Shown here in pieces: positions 1 through 7,391 of a DNA stretch of 64,000 bases. The DNA comes from Chitinophagales bacterium (GTDB lineage: Bacteria > Bacteroidota > Bacteroidia > Chitinophagales > Saprospiraceae). How positions within the stretch are numbered: the first letter of the stretch is position 1; the number at the start of each line of letters is the position of its first letter. The translations under genes were made by a program, and so were the position numbers. The stretch spans positions 114,797 to 178,796 of the forward strand of contig JAFLBP010000011.1 of assembly GCA_017303875.1 (NCBI GenBank), in the 5' to 3' direction. The notes under the pieces are model-generated. The model searched no databases and was not told the DNA's origin. It saw only the letters and a list, made by a program, of their open reading frames with translations.

Positions 1-1
1 A

Positions 2-154
2 AAAATGGACCTGCCCCCGTCGGTGGTGCGTCGCTATTTCATGTATACCTCTTTCATCGCGATGGGCTCCCCCCTCATCGTTTACCTGATTGTCGCTTTT
101 TGGGTCAATCTCCGCAAATACCTGCGTCGCGGACGCAATGTCATTTGGGAATAA
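2..154 (+). CDS. PspC-domain-like small membrane protein (3' end only)
   Basis: The window opens inside a reading frame that ends at a TAA at 152-154, leaving 50 residues. The visible part contains RLYF-like sequence (VRRYFMYTSF), a single hydrophobic helix (GSPLIVYLIVAFWVNL) and a basic tail ending RNVIWE. From memory this resembles the C-terminal half of Bacteroidota PspC-family proteins, which carry one membrane helix and associate with the envelope stress response. The N-terminal half lies outside the window, so family assignment rests on the helix and tail only. An ATG at 5 exists but the frame is open to the window edge, so I treat the gene as partial. Confidence 0.5.
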   Translation, partial: KMDLPPSVVRRYFMYTSFIAMGSPLIVYLIVAFWVNLRKYLRRGRNVIWE

Positions 155-162
155 GTTTTGTA

Positions 163-310
163 ACTATGAACTATGAACGATGAACGATGAATGTTTTGTA
201 ACGATGAGTTGATTTTTACTTGACTATCATTCATTTAAATAATCAAGCATCAAAAAAAACTAAAATCAATTCATCCTTACCAAACATTCATCGTTCATAG
301 TTTATCGTTA
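163..310. repeat. GATGAAC-type repeats in inverted arrangement
   Basis: Short tandem copies of a GAACGAT-like word lie at about 163-200, and their reverse complement lies at about 284-310 (CATTCATCGTTCATAG). They frame an A+T-rich stretch with no gene. The arrangement could form a long hairpin downstream of the genes on both sides. The same words recur near 37615-37630 and 45041-45070. Confidence 0.6.
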
Positions 311-312
311 GT

Positions 313-1191
313 TTAAATCGTTTTTTTCAGGCCTGTGAGGGCTTTTCCGACGCCTTCGAGCGGTGTCGTTTTGTAGTGTTCCAATTCCACGATGTAATAT
401 TTCAGACCAGCCTGAGCGCTTTGATTGAAAATGGTGCGGAAGTCGATGACGCCGTCGCCCACTTCAATGGATTCGCGTTTCTCTGAATTGGCCATGTCTT
501 TGGCGTGGCAGAGTTCCCAGCGGCCCGGGTAGAGACGGAACCAGTCGAGCGGGTTGTGGTTGGCATAGCGTACCCAGTAGATGTCCATTTCCATGGCCAT
601 CATTTTCGGGTCAATTTCGTGGAGCAGCCACTCGATCAGCAGGCGGCCGTCGGGGCCTTTTTTCGTGTATTCAAAATCGTGGTTGTGATAGCCGAACCGA
701 ACGCCGGCTTTTTGGGAATACTCAGCCGCTGCGGTATACACTTTTACCATATCAGCGATGCGCTCGCGGTCCGGATCAATCATGTAGGGGCAAACGACAT
801 AGCGCTGGCCGGCTTTTGCAGCGGCGTCAATCGCCATTTTGGCTTTGTCGGACAGTGCACCGCCAACCAGGTCGCCAGCGGTAATCATTACGTGGCTGGA
901 ACTCATTTTAATGCCATTGTCGCCAAGCATTTTTATAAAATCCGTAAAGGGCATGCCGAACATTTTACCATTGTCGTATCCGAAGCCCTCCACTTCGCGG
1001 TAGCCCATTTTAGCCAATGCTTTAACGCTTTCGAGGGGCGCCTTATTCATGTCGTCGCGGACACTCCAGAGCTGGACGCCGAGGTGGGCGCCTGCCGGAG
1101 GGGTGAACCAGGATACTGCGGAGCCGGCCGCCGCCCCGGCCAGGCTCAATGCGGAAATTTGAAGAAAACGGCGGCGTTCTAGCTTTTGCAT
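313..1191 (-). CDS. Tat-exported sugar phosphate isomerase/epimerase-like TIM-barrel protein
   Basis: This 292-residue protein begins MQKLERRRFLQIS, a twin-arginine export signal followed by an Ala-rich hydrophobic stretch. The rest has the xylose-isomerase-like TIM-barrel pattern: GVQLWSVRDDM after the signal, GYREVEGFGYD, a central FGYHNHDFEY strand, MEMDIYWV and CHAKDM, with a final ELEHY. The His and acidic residues in these strand ends are the usual metal ligands of the family. The substrate is not predictable. In Bacteroidota such proteins often sit in sugar-catabolic clusters, but here there is no sugar cluster. A TTG four codons upstream (1203) is possible, but the ATG at 1191 is preferred because it places the Arg pair near the N-terminus. 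Confidence 0.8.
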   Translation of the reverse strand: MQKLERRRFLQISALSLAGAAAGSAVSWFTPPAGAHLGVQLWSVRDDMNKAPLESVKALAKMGYREVEGFGYDNGKMFGMPFTDFIKMLGDNGIKMSSSHVMITAGDLVGGALSDKAKMAIDAAAKAGQRYVVCPYMIDPDRERIADMVKVYTAAAEYSQKAGVRFGYHNHDFEYTKKGPDGRLLIEWLLHEIDPKMMAMEMDIYWVRYANHNPLDWFRLYPGRWELCHAKDMANSEKRESIEVGDGVIDFRTIFNQSAQAGLKYYIVELEHYKTTPLEGVGKALTGLKKTI

Positions 1192-1387
1192 GTTGCGGTA
1201 CAATTAGAGATGAAAAAAATGGATAATTGTTCTCTGATGCTTGGGATCTACCTTTTTTTCGTTTGCTGAGGGCAAATATCTGCTTTTGAAATTTTTTTTG
1301 TGTGCCTTGCAACCTTTTTTATTCGTTGTTTGTCTTATTAAAAGTTGATTTGGTCGTTAAAAACTGAAAATTGACATAAAACTTTGT

Positions 1388-1395
1388 TACTTTTG
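1388..1395 (+). promoter_or_regulatory. Bacteroidota -7 element (TACTTTTG)
   Basis: TACTTTTG matches the TAnnTTTG consensus and lies 25 bases before the ATG at 1420. No TTG at the usual 17-21 base spacing is visible, so only the -7 box is claimed. Confidence 0.5.
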
Positions 1396-1419
1396 GCCCA
1401 CATTCAAAACAACATAGCC

Positions 1420-1668
1420 ATGAAGCAAGCTAAACATGCAAAATTAATGTTCCTGGCAGCGGCACTTTGCAGCCTCTCCTGCTTTATTTATGTCAATGTT
1501 GACGCTGCAACACAGCCTAAACAGACATTTATTCCGCAGGAATTGCCGGCACCGCGCAATGTGGAAGCAGATGAGGAAGGAAAAGATGCTAAAATCCAGC
1601 TTCCGGTCATTACCCTCGTCGGCAGAATCGCTGAAGTAGCTGGCGATGTTTTCCGGTTGCTGCATTAA
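1420..1668 (+). CDS. Small exported protein of unknown function
   Basis: This gene encodes 82 residues. It starts MKQAKHAKLMFLAAALCSLS, a basic N-terminus and hydrophobic core that look like a Sec signal peptide ending near the Ala pair at YVNVDAA. The remainder is short and polar (QPKQTFIPQELPAP, then Glu/Asp-rich) and ends with a hydrophobic tail around LVGRIAEVAGDVFRLLH. I recognise no family. Support comes from a -7 box upstream, an ATG after a short leader and a strong terminator 22 bases after the stop, so it is a single-gene transcript. It may be a small envelope protein. Confidence 0.6.
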   Translation: MKQAKHAKLMFLAAALCSLSCFIYVNVDAATQPKQTFIPQELPAPRNVEADEEGKDAKIQLPVITLVGRIAEVAGDVFRLLH

Positions 1669-1689
1669 ATCATTGATATAAACTGTAGA

Positions 1690-1730
1690 GCGCCATATCC
1701 GAGCATCATTTCGGATATGGCGCTTTTTTT
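1690..1730 (+). terminator. Rho-independent terminator
   Basis: A perfect 13-bp stem (1690-1702 with 1711-1723), an 8-base loop and seven T residues follow the small gene ending at 1668. The T run overlaps the 3' end of the convergent plsC gene. Confidence 0.9.
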
Positions 1731-2451
1731 ATGCTTCTATTTGCTGCAGCATCCGGTCGATGGCTCCCTGACTTTCCACCCGAAGCCACTCCCCGTCGCT
1801 GCCCTGAATGGGCGACCCGAATTGCAGGCGCACCCGGGTTTCCCAATGCCCGAAGGTGGCAAAAAAATGCCTGACAAAGGTATCATCGCCAATCCACGCA
1901 TCCGACTTGCGGCCATACAATATGGCTACCGGAACAATCGGCACGCCAATTTCTGCAGCTACATGAAAAGCACCGGGGCGAAACGGCAAGGTACGCGCCT
2001 GATCGGTGGTGGTGCCTTCCGGATAAATCAGGATGGAGCAGGACTCCAGCAGGGCTTTTTTTACACTCCTCAGGGTGTCGGCCCGACTGCCTTTATGTTC
2101 CCTTTTGACAAAAAGTACGCCGGTGGCTTTTACCCCGCGCCCGATAATGGGCCAGTTTTCTACTTCGGCTTTTGCCACCGGCATGGCATCTGTAAACTTA
2201 AGCGTCACCACAGGGTCGAGATAAGACTGGTGGTTGCCGATGTACAACAAAGTGCCCTCCGGCGGATTGCCAAAGCGTTCGATCCGCACGCGCATCCACC
2301 AAAGCGCAGTGCGAACGGCACTGCGTCGTACCCGCATGGCCCAGGGCAGGGATGCCCCAAAAATGCCTACGCCGATCATAGCCCAGAGGGTATGCGCCCC
2401 GAGAAGGCACGCCATACCCAGAAAGCGGATGAAAGCAAGTAAAAATTTCAT
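1729..2451 (-). CDS. plsC: 1-acyl-sn-glycerol-3-phosphate acyltransferase
   Basis: This 240-residue membrane-associated acyltransferase would add the second acyl chain to lysophosphatidic acid in phospholipid synthesis. The hallmark motifs are present: NHQSYLD (NHxxxxD, residues 73-79) and YPEGTTT (EGTT, about residue 145), with the FVKRE strand between them as in the LPLAT superfamily. The N-terminus (MKFLLAFIRFLGMACLLGAH) is hydrophobic and provides one or two membrane helices. The ATG at 2451 is chosen over an upstream in-frame ATG at 2523 because the latter would overlap the divergent promoter. The gene is divergent from the SecD-like lipoprotein gene. Confidence 0.88.
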   Translation of the reverse strand: MKFLLAFIRFLGMACLLGAHTLWAMIGVGIFGASLPWAMRVRRSAVRTALWWMRVRIERFGNPPEGTLLYIGNHQSYLDPVVTLKFTDAMPVAKAEVENWPIIGRGVKATGVLFVKREHKGSRADTLRSVKKALLESCSILIYPEGTTTDQARTLPFRPGAFHVAAEIGVPIVPVAILYGRKSDAWIGDDTFVRHFFATFGHWETRVRLQFGSPIQGSDGEWLRVESQGAIDRMLQQIEA

Positions 2452-2478
2452 GCAGGCAAAGGTAGGCTGCCCTTTAAG

Positions 2479-2506
2479 TTGTTTTAAAAAATTGATTTTA
2501 TATTTG
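2479..2506 (+). promoter_or_regulatory. Bacteroidota promoter for the SecD-like gene
   Basis: TTG at 2479-2481, a 17-base spacer and TATATTTG at 2499-2506 match the phylum's -33/-7 consensus. The ATG at 2522 is only 15 bases further on, so the leader is very short. Confidence 0.7.
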
Positions 2507-2521
2507 TCGTAAAAAAGGAAC

Positions 2522-3454
2522 ATGATGAAATCAACCTGCCTGCTTGCCCTTGCTGTTTTTACCCTCCTGCTTTTTGAACAATGCAGTGCGCCTTCAAATT
2601 ATCAGCCGGATAAAGCTGCCAAGCATACCATTACACTTGAAATTATTGAGGAACAACCCGCCGCAGCCGCACTGGATTCCCTTGTGGTGCGGGTAAAAGA
2701 ACGCCTTGAAAAAGCCGGATGTGTTTATAATGGTGTGCAAATGGATGCCGATAAACGAATATTAAAAATTGGTGTGGTCGAATTGCCCGACCGAAAAGGT
2801 GTCCTCAAGGAAAAACGACTTGTGTTTTTGGAAACGTATTTGTCTACCGGAGGCAAATTGGAATTCTGCGAGTTTTGGGATAAAACAGCCCCGGAAGTAC
2901 AAGGCCTGAATGCTGAAGTTGTAAAGATTTTTCAATACCTTAGTAATGATTATCTGTCCCTGCCCGGGAAACGTTACGGGTATGGAGATTCTGTTATGAT
3001 TCATAGTTTGATTGCCAGCCTGGACAACGCCGCTGTAAAATCAGCACTGCCTGAAGGTGCAACCTGGGATATGCTTCGGGCTGGAAGGCTTAGCGTTAAC
3101 AATGGTGAATACTTTCTTTATTTGAGGAAAAATAAAGTACCGTGGTTTAGTAACCAATGCATTGAGCATACCTCCTTCTCAATGCAGGGTGGTAGGTCTC
3201 CCGCTGTTATGATCACTTTGAAACCTGAGTTCCACGCAAACTGGGCATCGTTGACTCAAGAACTTGCTACCCAAAACCAGTCTGAACTGGGTATTCTTAT
3301 TGATGATCGGCTTGTCACTGCTCCGAATGTAATGACGGCCATAACGAAGGGACAATTTGGGGTTTCCGGAATGGAAAGCATTGAGCAGCTACTTGCCGTC
3401 AGCGATGTACTCAGTCTGAAACCATATCCCCTCAGCGTCCGGCTCCTGCAATGA
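2522..3454 (+). CDS. Lipoprotein resembling the SecD periplasmic (P1) domain
   Basis: This 310-residue protein has a signal ending LLLFEQC, a plausible lipobox with Cys at about residue 21. The body looks like the large periplasmic domain of SecD without any of the six membrane helices. It has an RVKERLEKAG repeat-like helix, ILKIGVVELPDRKG (compare the SecD I.V.LPG strand), GGKLEFCEF, and near the end ILIDDRLVTAPNVMTAITKGQFGVSG, corresponding to the SecD head-domain signature with SAP, I and G. Known SecD uses this domain to pull translocated proteins into the periplasm. A free lipoprotein version is unusual and its role is unknown. Its stop overlaps the next start by ATGA at 3451-3454, so the two are probably co-translated. 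An ATG at 2525 is an equal alternative start. Confidence 0.65.
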   Translation: MMKSTCLLALAVFTLLLFEQCSAPSNYQPDKAAKHTITLEIIEEQPAAAALDSLVVRVKERLEKAGCVYNGVQMDADKRILKIGVVELPDRKGVLKEKRLVFLETYLSTGGKLEFCEFWDKTAPEVQGLNAEVVKIFQYLSNDYLSLPGKRYGYGDSVMIHSLIASLDNAAVKSALPEGATWDMLRAGRLSVNNGEYFLYLRKNKVPWFSNQCIEHTSFSMQGGRSPAVMITLKPEFHANWASLTQELATQNQSELGILIDDRLVTAPNVMTAITKGQFGVSGMESIEQLLAVSDVLSLKPYPLSVRLLQ

Positions 3455-5103
3455 AACGCCCGCGCCCCGAACCGCTCCTGCTATTTTTTACCTTACTGAA
3501 CGGCCTCCAGGCGGCGCTCACGCCGCTTAGTCCGGATGAAGCGTATTACCGGCTTTGGTCGCAGCAGCTTGACTAGGGCTACTTTGATCATCCGCCCGCC
3601 GTGGCTTTGTGGATTCGGGCCGGAACGCTGCTGTTGGGCGATACCGCATTGGGCATCCGTTCAGGCTTTGTGCTGCTCAACGGTCTTTTGGTGTACCTGC
3701 TCTGGCGCTGGTGGCAGCCCCGTTCCGGGTTGGTGCTGCTCTTGTTTGCCCTTCCTTTTTTGCAGGTTTACACCTGGACGGCCACACCTGACGCCCTCTT
3801 GCTGGCGGCGTCTTTGCTGTTTTTGAGGCAATATCAGCAGTTTTTAGCCCGATCTTCGGCGGGTAGCGTGCTCCTGCTGGGAGTAAGCATGGCCTTGTTG
3901 TTGTACGTCAAGTATCACGGGGTTTTATTGATTTTGTTGATTTGGGCTTCAAATCCGCGCTTGGCATTAAAGTCAAAAGCCTGGCTGGCGGTGGTTTTCG
4001 GGCTATTCTTGTACGCACCGCACCTCAACTGGCAATGGGCGCATGGTTTTCAAACCCTGACGTATCACCTCAGCGCCCGCTCACCGGAGCCCTACCAACT
4101 CAGGCATACCCTGGAGTTTGTACTCAATCAGTTGCTGCTGTTTCATCCTGTCTTGTTGTTGCCTGCAGCCCGGAGGATATTTCAGCTGAAAGCCATTTCC
4201 CCATTTGAGCGGGCCATGCAGTTTGTGCTTGTCGGATTTCCCTTGTTTTTTCTGTGTATGACGGCAAAAGGTTATTCGGAACCGCATTGGACCTACATAG
4301 CAGTGTTGCCGTTTTTATATTTTTACATTCAACGTTTTTCAGATATTATTGATCAAAAATGGGTTAAACACACGCTTTGGGCAAGTGCAGCCTTACTGCT
4401 GACCTTGCGTATTTTTATTGCGTTTGCGCCCGCGGGATTGCCATTGGAAACGCAACGTTACACCGCAGGGGCAAAGGCTGCCCTGCAAATTGCCGACGGG
4501 CATCCTCTGGTTTGGGCAAACACTTATCAGCACGCTGCATTATCAGCGTTTTACGGCAAGCAATACCATCCGGTGGTACTGGCGTATAATCGCAAGAGTC
4601 GCCCCAATTATCTGACCCTGCAGGAGGCGGCTTTGGATACCCTGCAAGGCAAAAAAGTGTGTATCGTGGCGCCATTTCCTTTTTGGCAGGCCCGAAAACT
4701 TCAGGTGCCCGATTATCCCGACTGGCAATTGGAATGTCTGTGCGTGGATAGTTTTGATTTCCTCAATCGTATTCGCATTGATTTGCTGGAGCCGCTTGCA
4801 TTTGATACCCTTGCAAATTTTTCCATAAAAATTGAAAATCCATACCCGTTTGAGGTAAAAATAGGCCCTAAAGCGCACTTTATTGCTATGGCTGCTTACC
4901 GGGGCGGATGGCTTCAGGAATACAAAGCCTTGCCTTTGCCGGAAACAAGCATAGCGGCCGGCACGACACGAGTATACCGGGATTTGAAAATACCCGCAGA
5001 ATTGCTTCAAAAAATGCCGGATGCTTTGTTTTTTTGCGTTGCCGGCAAACATGAGCCTTTCCCTTTAAACAGCCCGGAAATTTTGACTACGGGGGGGCGC
5101 TAA
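3451..5103 (+). pseudogene. Membrane glycosyltransferase (GT39/GT83-like) with in-frame amber codon
   Basis: Read as one frame, this encodes about 550 residues of an ArnT/PMT-type transferase that uses polyprenyl-phosphate sugars. It has many membrane helices in the first 350 residues and a soluble C-terminal part. The N-terminal catalytic loop is recognisable: SPDEAYYRLWSQQLD, then a TAG at 3574-3576, then GYFDHPP. The conserved Asp-Glu and the downstream DHPP lie on either side of the stop, and TGG (Trp) would fit the stopped position, so one G-to-A change explains it. The downstream fragment has no frameshift over 500 codons, so the lesion is recent, or a sequencing error. The start overlaps the previous stop (ATGA). 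The nonsense codon removes almost the whole protein unless it is read through. Confidence 0.8.
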
Positions 5104-5204
5104 GGCCTTGTCGCAGCAGCCAAAAACACTTGCCAGCTTTTTTTGTTATACCATCCAAAATAAAGCAATTTGCTTATTCCGGAGCATCCGGAAATTTCTG
5201 ATTT

Positions 5205-5969
5205 ATGCAGCAGCCCCTTGTCTTTTTTGAAGATCTCGGCCAGATGGATTATCAGGCGGCCTGGGATTACCAAACCGCCAGACACCAGGCTTTGGTGGCG
5301 CAAAAAATGGCCCATCGGGGGGACGTGCCTGGCAGCTATCCACAGGAACACGCCCTGTTTTTGGTGGAGCATCCGCCCGTCTATACCTTGGGGAAAAGTG
5401 GTTCCATGGACAACCTGCTGCTCGATGAAAACCAGTTAAAAGCGCGGGGAATTCAGTTTTTTCCGATCAATCGGGGCGGGGATATTACGTATCATGGCCC
5501 GGGACAAATTGTGGGTTACCCCATTCTTGATCTGGATTGTTTTTTCAATGACGTACACCGCTATGTACGCAATATCGAGGAGGTAATTATCCGTACGCTT
5601 GCCGAATATGGCGTAAAAGGGGAGCGCGCTGCGGGTTATACCGGTGTGTGGATCAACAGCCCTAATCCGCTTTTGCCGGCAGTATTGTCGGCCAAGGCCC
5701 GAAAAATATGCGCCATCGGCGTGCACCTGAGTCGCTGGGTAAGCCTTCACGGCTGGGCATTTAATGTCAATACGGAGCTTTCGTATTTTGATAACATTGT
5801 ACCTTGCGGCATTGCCGACGAAAACCGGACGGTCAGCTCATTAGCCCTTGAACTGGGGCATGAGCTGTCGTTAGAAGCTGTCAAACAACATATTTTAAGG
5901 CATTTTTCCGAGGTGTTCGAATGCCGGATTGAACATGTAACACCTGCATCAACCATTTCATTTGTATGA
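5205..5969 (+). CDS. lipB: Lipoyl(octanoyl) transferase
   Basis: LipB moves an octanoyl group from acyl carrier protein to the lipoyl domains of 2-oxoacid dehydrogenases and the glycine cleavage H protein. The 254-residue sequence has the expected blocks in order: HPPVYTLGKSG, NRGGDITYHGPGQ, the catalytic Lys in RKICAIGVHLSRW, HGWAFNVN, and the catalytic Cys in IVPCGI. Length matches the family. The gene starts 101 bases after the broken glycosyltransferase and overlaps the next gene by ATGA (5966-5969). No lipA is visible in the window. Confidence 0.95.
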   Translation: MQQPLVFFEDLGQMDYQAAWDYQTARHQALVAQKMAHRGDVPGSYPQEHALFLVEHPPVYTLGKSGSMDNLLLDENQLKARGIQFFPINRGGDITYHGPGQIVGYPILDLDCFFNDVHRYVRNIEEVIIRTLAEYGVKGERAAGYTGVWINSPNPLLPAVLSAKARKICAIGVHLSRWVSLHGWAFNVNTELSYFDNIVPCGIADENRTVSSLALELGHELSLEAVKQHILRHFSEVFECRIEHVTPASTISFV

Positions 5970-6376
5970 AAAAAGATATTCCGATCCGGAAAGTTGAAGA
6001 CCTGATTGTTGCTGTCGTTCCGCGTATGCCATTTGAAGAAGAGCATGAATTTTTCTGGGACGCCTATTTGATTAACCTGAAAAATGAACCGATTCGCTCG
6101 GTTTTGGTTAATTCTACAGGTTACGGCGAAATTGAAGGCGAACTGCGGAAAACCACCACCCTGCGTTTTTTCTGGGAAACCATTGATGGTATGACGTATG
6201 AAAAAATTGAACCTGTGGACATTAATTTGCTGCAAATGACCAGTGAATATTGGATCAGTTTCTCCTTTGAAGATTATTTGTACGACAAAAAATATGTGTT
6301 CGTACCGGGTAGCCTGGATGAAATGAATTTTACCGACATTCCCTTACTCTCGCGCCGTGGCGTGATGATTAAATAA
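5966..6376 (+). CDS. Conserved hypothetical cytosolic protein
   Basis: This 136-residue protein has no signal peptide or membrane helix. It is acidic and strand-rich, with alternating hydrophobic segments such as DAYLINLKNEPIRSVLVNS, TTTLRFFWETIDG and YWISFSFEDYLYDKKYVFVPG. I recall similar Bacteroidota proteins annotated only as hypothetical. Its ATG overlaps the lipB stop, and the next gene follows after 5 bases, so it lies in an apparent lipB operon. Whether the function relates to lipoylation is unknown. Confidence 0.75.
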   Translation: MKKDIPIRKVEDLIVAVVPRMPFEEEHEFFWDAYLINLKNEPIRSVLVNSTGYGEIEGELRKTTTLRFFWETIDGMTYEKIEPVDINLLQMTSEYWISFSFEDYLYDKKYVFVPGSLDEMNFTDIPLLSRRGVMIK

Positions 6377-6381
6377 ATACA

Positions 6382-6825
6382 ATGGACTTTAACTTCTACC
6401 GCGATATTGTCAAGCCGCCGGTACAGGCAGCGACGCTTTATCTGATTGCGCTGTGCTGCATGCTGATTTTTTGGGGAATTGGGCTTGGCGGTATTTTTCC
6501 GATGGGCAAGCTGTTTCCCTGGGCCATCTCCGCAGCATTTTTATTGATGTTTGCGATGATGAACAGTCTGATTTGCCTGCGCGTGGAGGGCTTTCAAAAA
6601 TACTGGACCGCCTCCATGTTCAGTTATTTGGGCCTGATGCTTGTGTTGGGCGGTACGGCGTGGTTACTGTCTGGCGTCACGCTCAACAAAGCAGAATCCT
6701 ATCGCTGGATTTTTATCGTGGTGAGTTTCGGTTTTTTAGTGTTTTTGTCGATGATCAATTTTATGAAAAAAATTGTAAAATTCGCAGAGCAGGAAGACTG
6801 GACACAGCCCCGCCGTCGTAAATAA
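6382..6825 (+). CDS. Four-helix integral membrane protein, unknown function
   Basis: This gene encodes 147 residues with four predicted membrane helices: LYLIALCCMLIFWGIGLGG, FPWAISAAFLLMFAMM, MFSYLGLMLVLGGTAWLL and WIFIVVSFGFLVFLSMI. The C-terminus is basic (PRRRK) and therefore probably cytosolic. No catalytic motif is visible. It follows the preceding hypothetical gene by 5 bases and precedes msrB by 12, so the four genes from lipB to msrB are likely one transcript. Confidence 0.75.
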   Translation: MDFNFYRDIVKPPVQAATLYLIALCCMLIFWGIGLGGIFPMGKLFPWAISAAFLLMFAMMNSLICLRVEGFQKYWTASMFSYLGLMLVLGGTAWLLSGVTLNKAESYRWIFIVVSFGFLVFLSMINFMKKIVKFAEQEDWTQPRRRK

Positions 6826-6837
6826 GGAAAACATTTT

Positions 6838-7371
6838 ATGAAACACATCCTGTTCCTTTTTTTAGCCGTTTCGGCTTGTACCAATCGCCAGAAATCAAGT
6901 GTTGATACTGCCCCGATTACCGCGGTGAGCAGCGCGACAAATGACAGTATCGCACCGCCGGTTTTCGACCCTGCGGGCAAATTGGTTCGCGTGGAAAAAA
7001 GTCCTGAAGAGTGGCGTAAGCTCCTCAGTCCGGAGGAATTTCACGTGCTCCGCGAGGAAGGTACCGAACGGGCATTTACCGGCGATTTGTGGGAGAATCA
7101 CAAGGAAGGTACTTACAAATGCCGGGCTTGTGGCTTACCGCTGTTTTCTTCCAAAACCAAATTCGATTCCGGCACCGGCTGGCCCTCTTTCTGGGATCCG
7201 ATCAACAAAGCTTACGTGGCGGAAGTCCGCGATGAAAGCTACGGCATGCTCCGCATAGAAGTGGAATGCGCCCGTTGTGGCGGCCACCTCGGCCACGTAT
7301 TCGAAGATGGCCCGGCGCCAAGCGGACTGCGCTACTGTATCAATTCCGTTTCGCTGGATTTTGTACAATAA
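6838..7371 (+). CDS. msrB: Lipoprotein peptide-methionine (R)-S-oxide reductase
   Basis: MsrB reduces methionine-R-sulfoxide in proteins. The 177-residue product has a short lipoprotein signal (LFLAVSAC, Cys at 14), a Ser/Thr-rich linker, and then a complete MsrB domain. The domain shows the two zinc CxxC pairs (C95/C98 in CRACG, C144/C147 in CARCG), [18 protein letters not shown] and the catalytic Cys167 in RYCINS. The lipoprotein signal puts repair on the periplasmic or outer-membrane face. It is the last gene of the lipB group and is convergent with the TIR gene. Confidence 0.93.
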   Translation: MKHILFLFLAVSACTNRQKSSVDTAPITAVSSATNDSIAPPVFDPAGKLVRVEKSPEEWRKLLSPEEFHVLREEGTERAFTGDLWENHKEGTYKCRACGLPLFSSKTKFDSGTGWPSFWDPINKAYVAEVRDESYGMLRIEVECARCGGHLGHVFEDGPAPSGLRYCINSVSLDFVQ

Positions 7372-7391
7372 GCGCTTGTATAAGAGCATGT

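Noticed and set aside
1043..1312. 89-codon reverse frame upstream of the sugar isomerase
   Set aside because: It overlaps the real gene's signal-peptide region in another frame and looks like low-complexity Arg/Pro sequence.
3574..3576. Amber codon as evidence of stop reassignment or pyrrolysine
   Set aside because: Only one gene shows it. A single G-to-A change or error is simpler, and no recoding machinery is visible.
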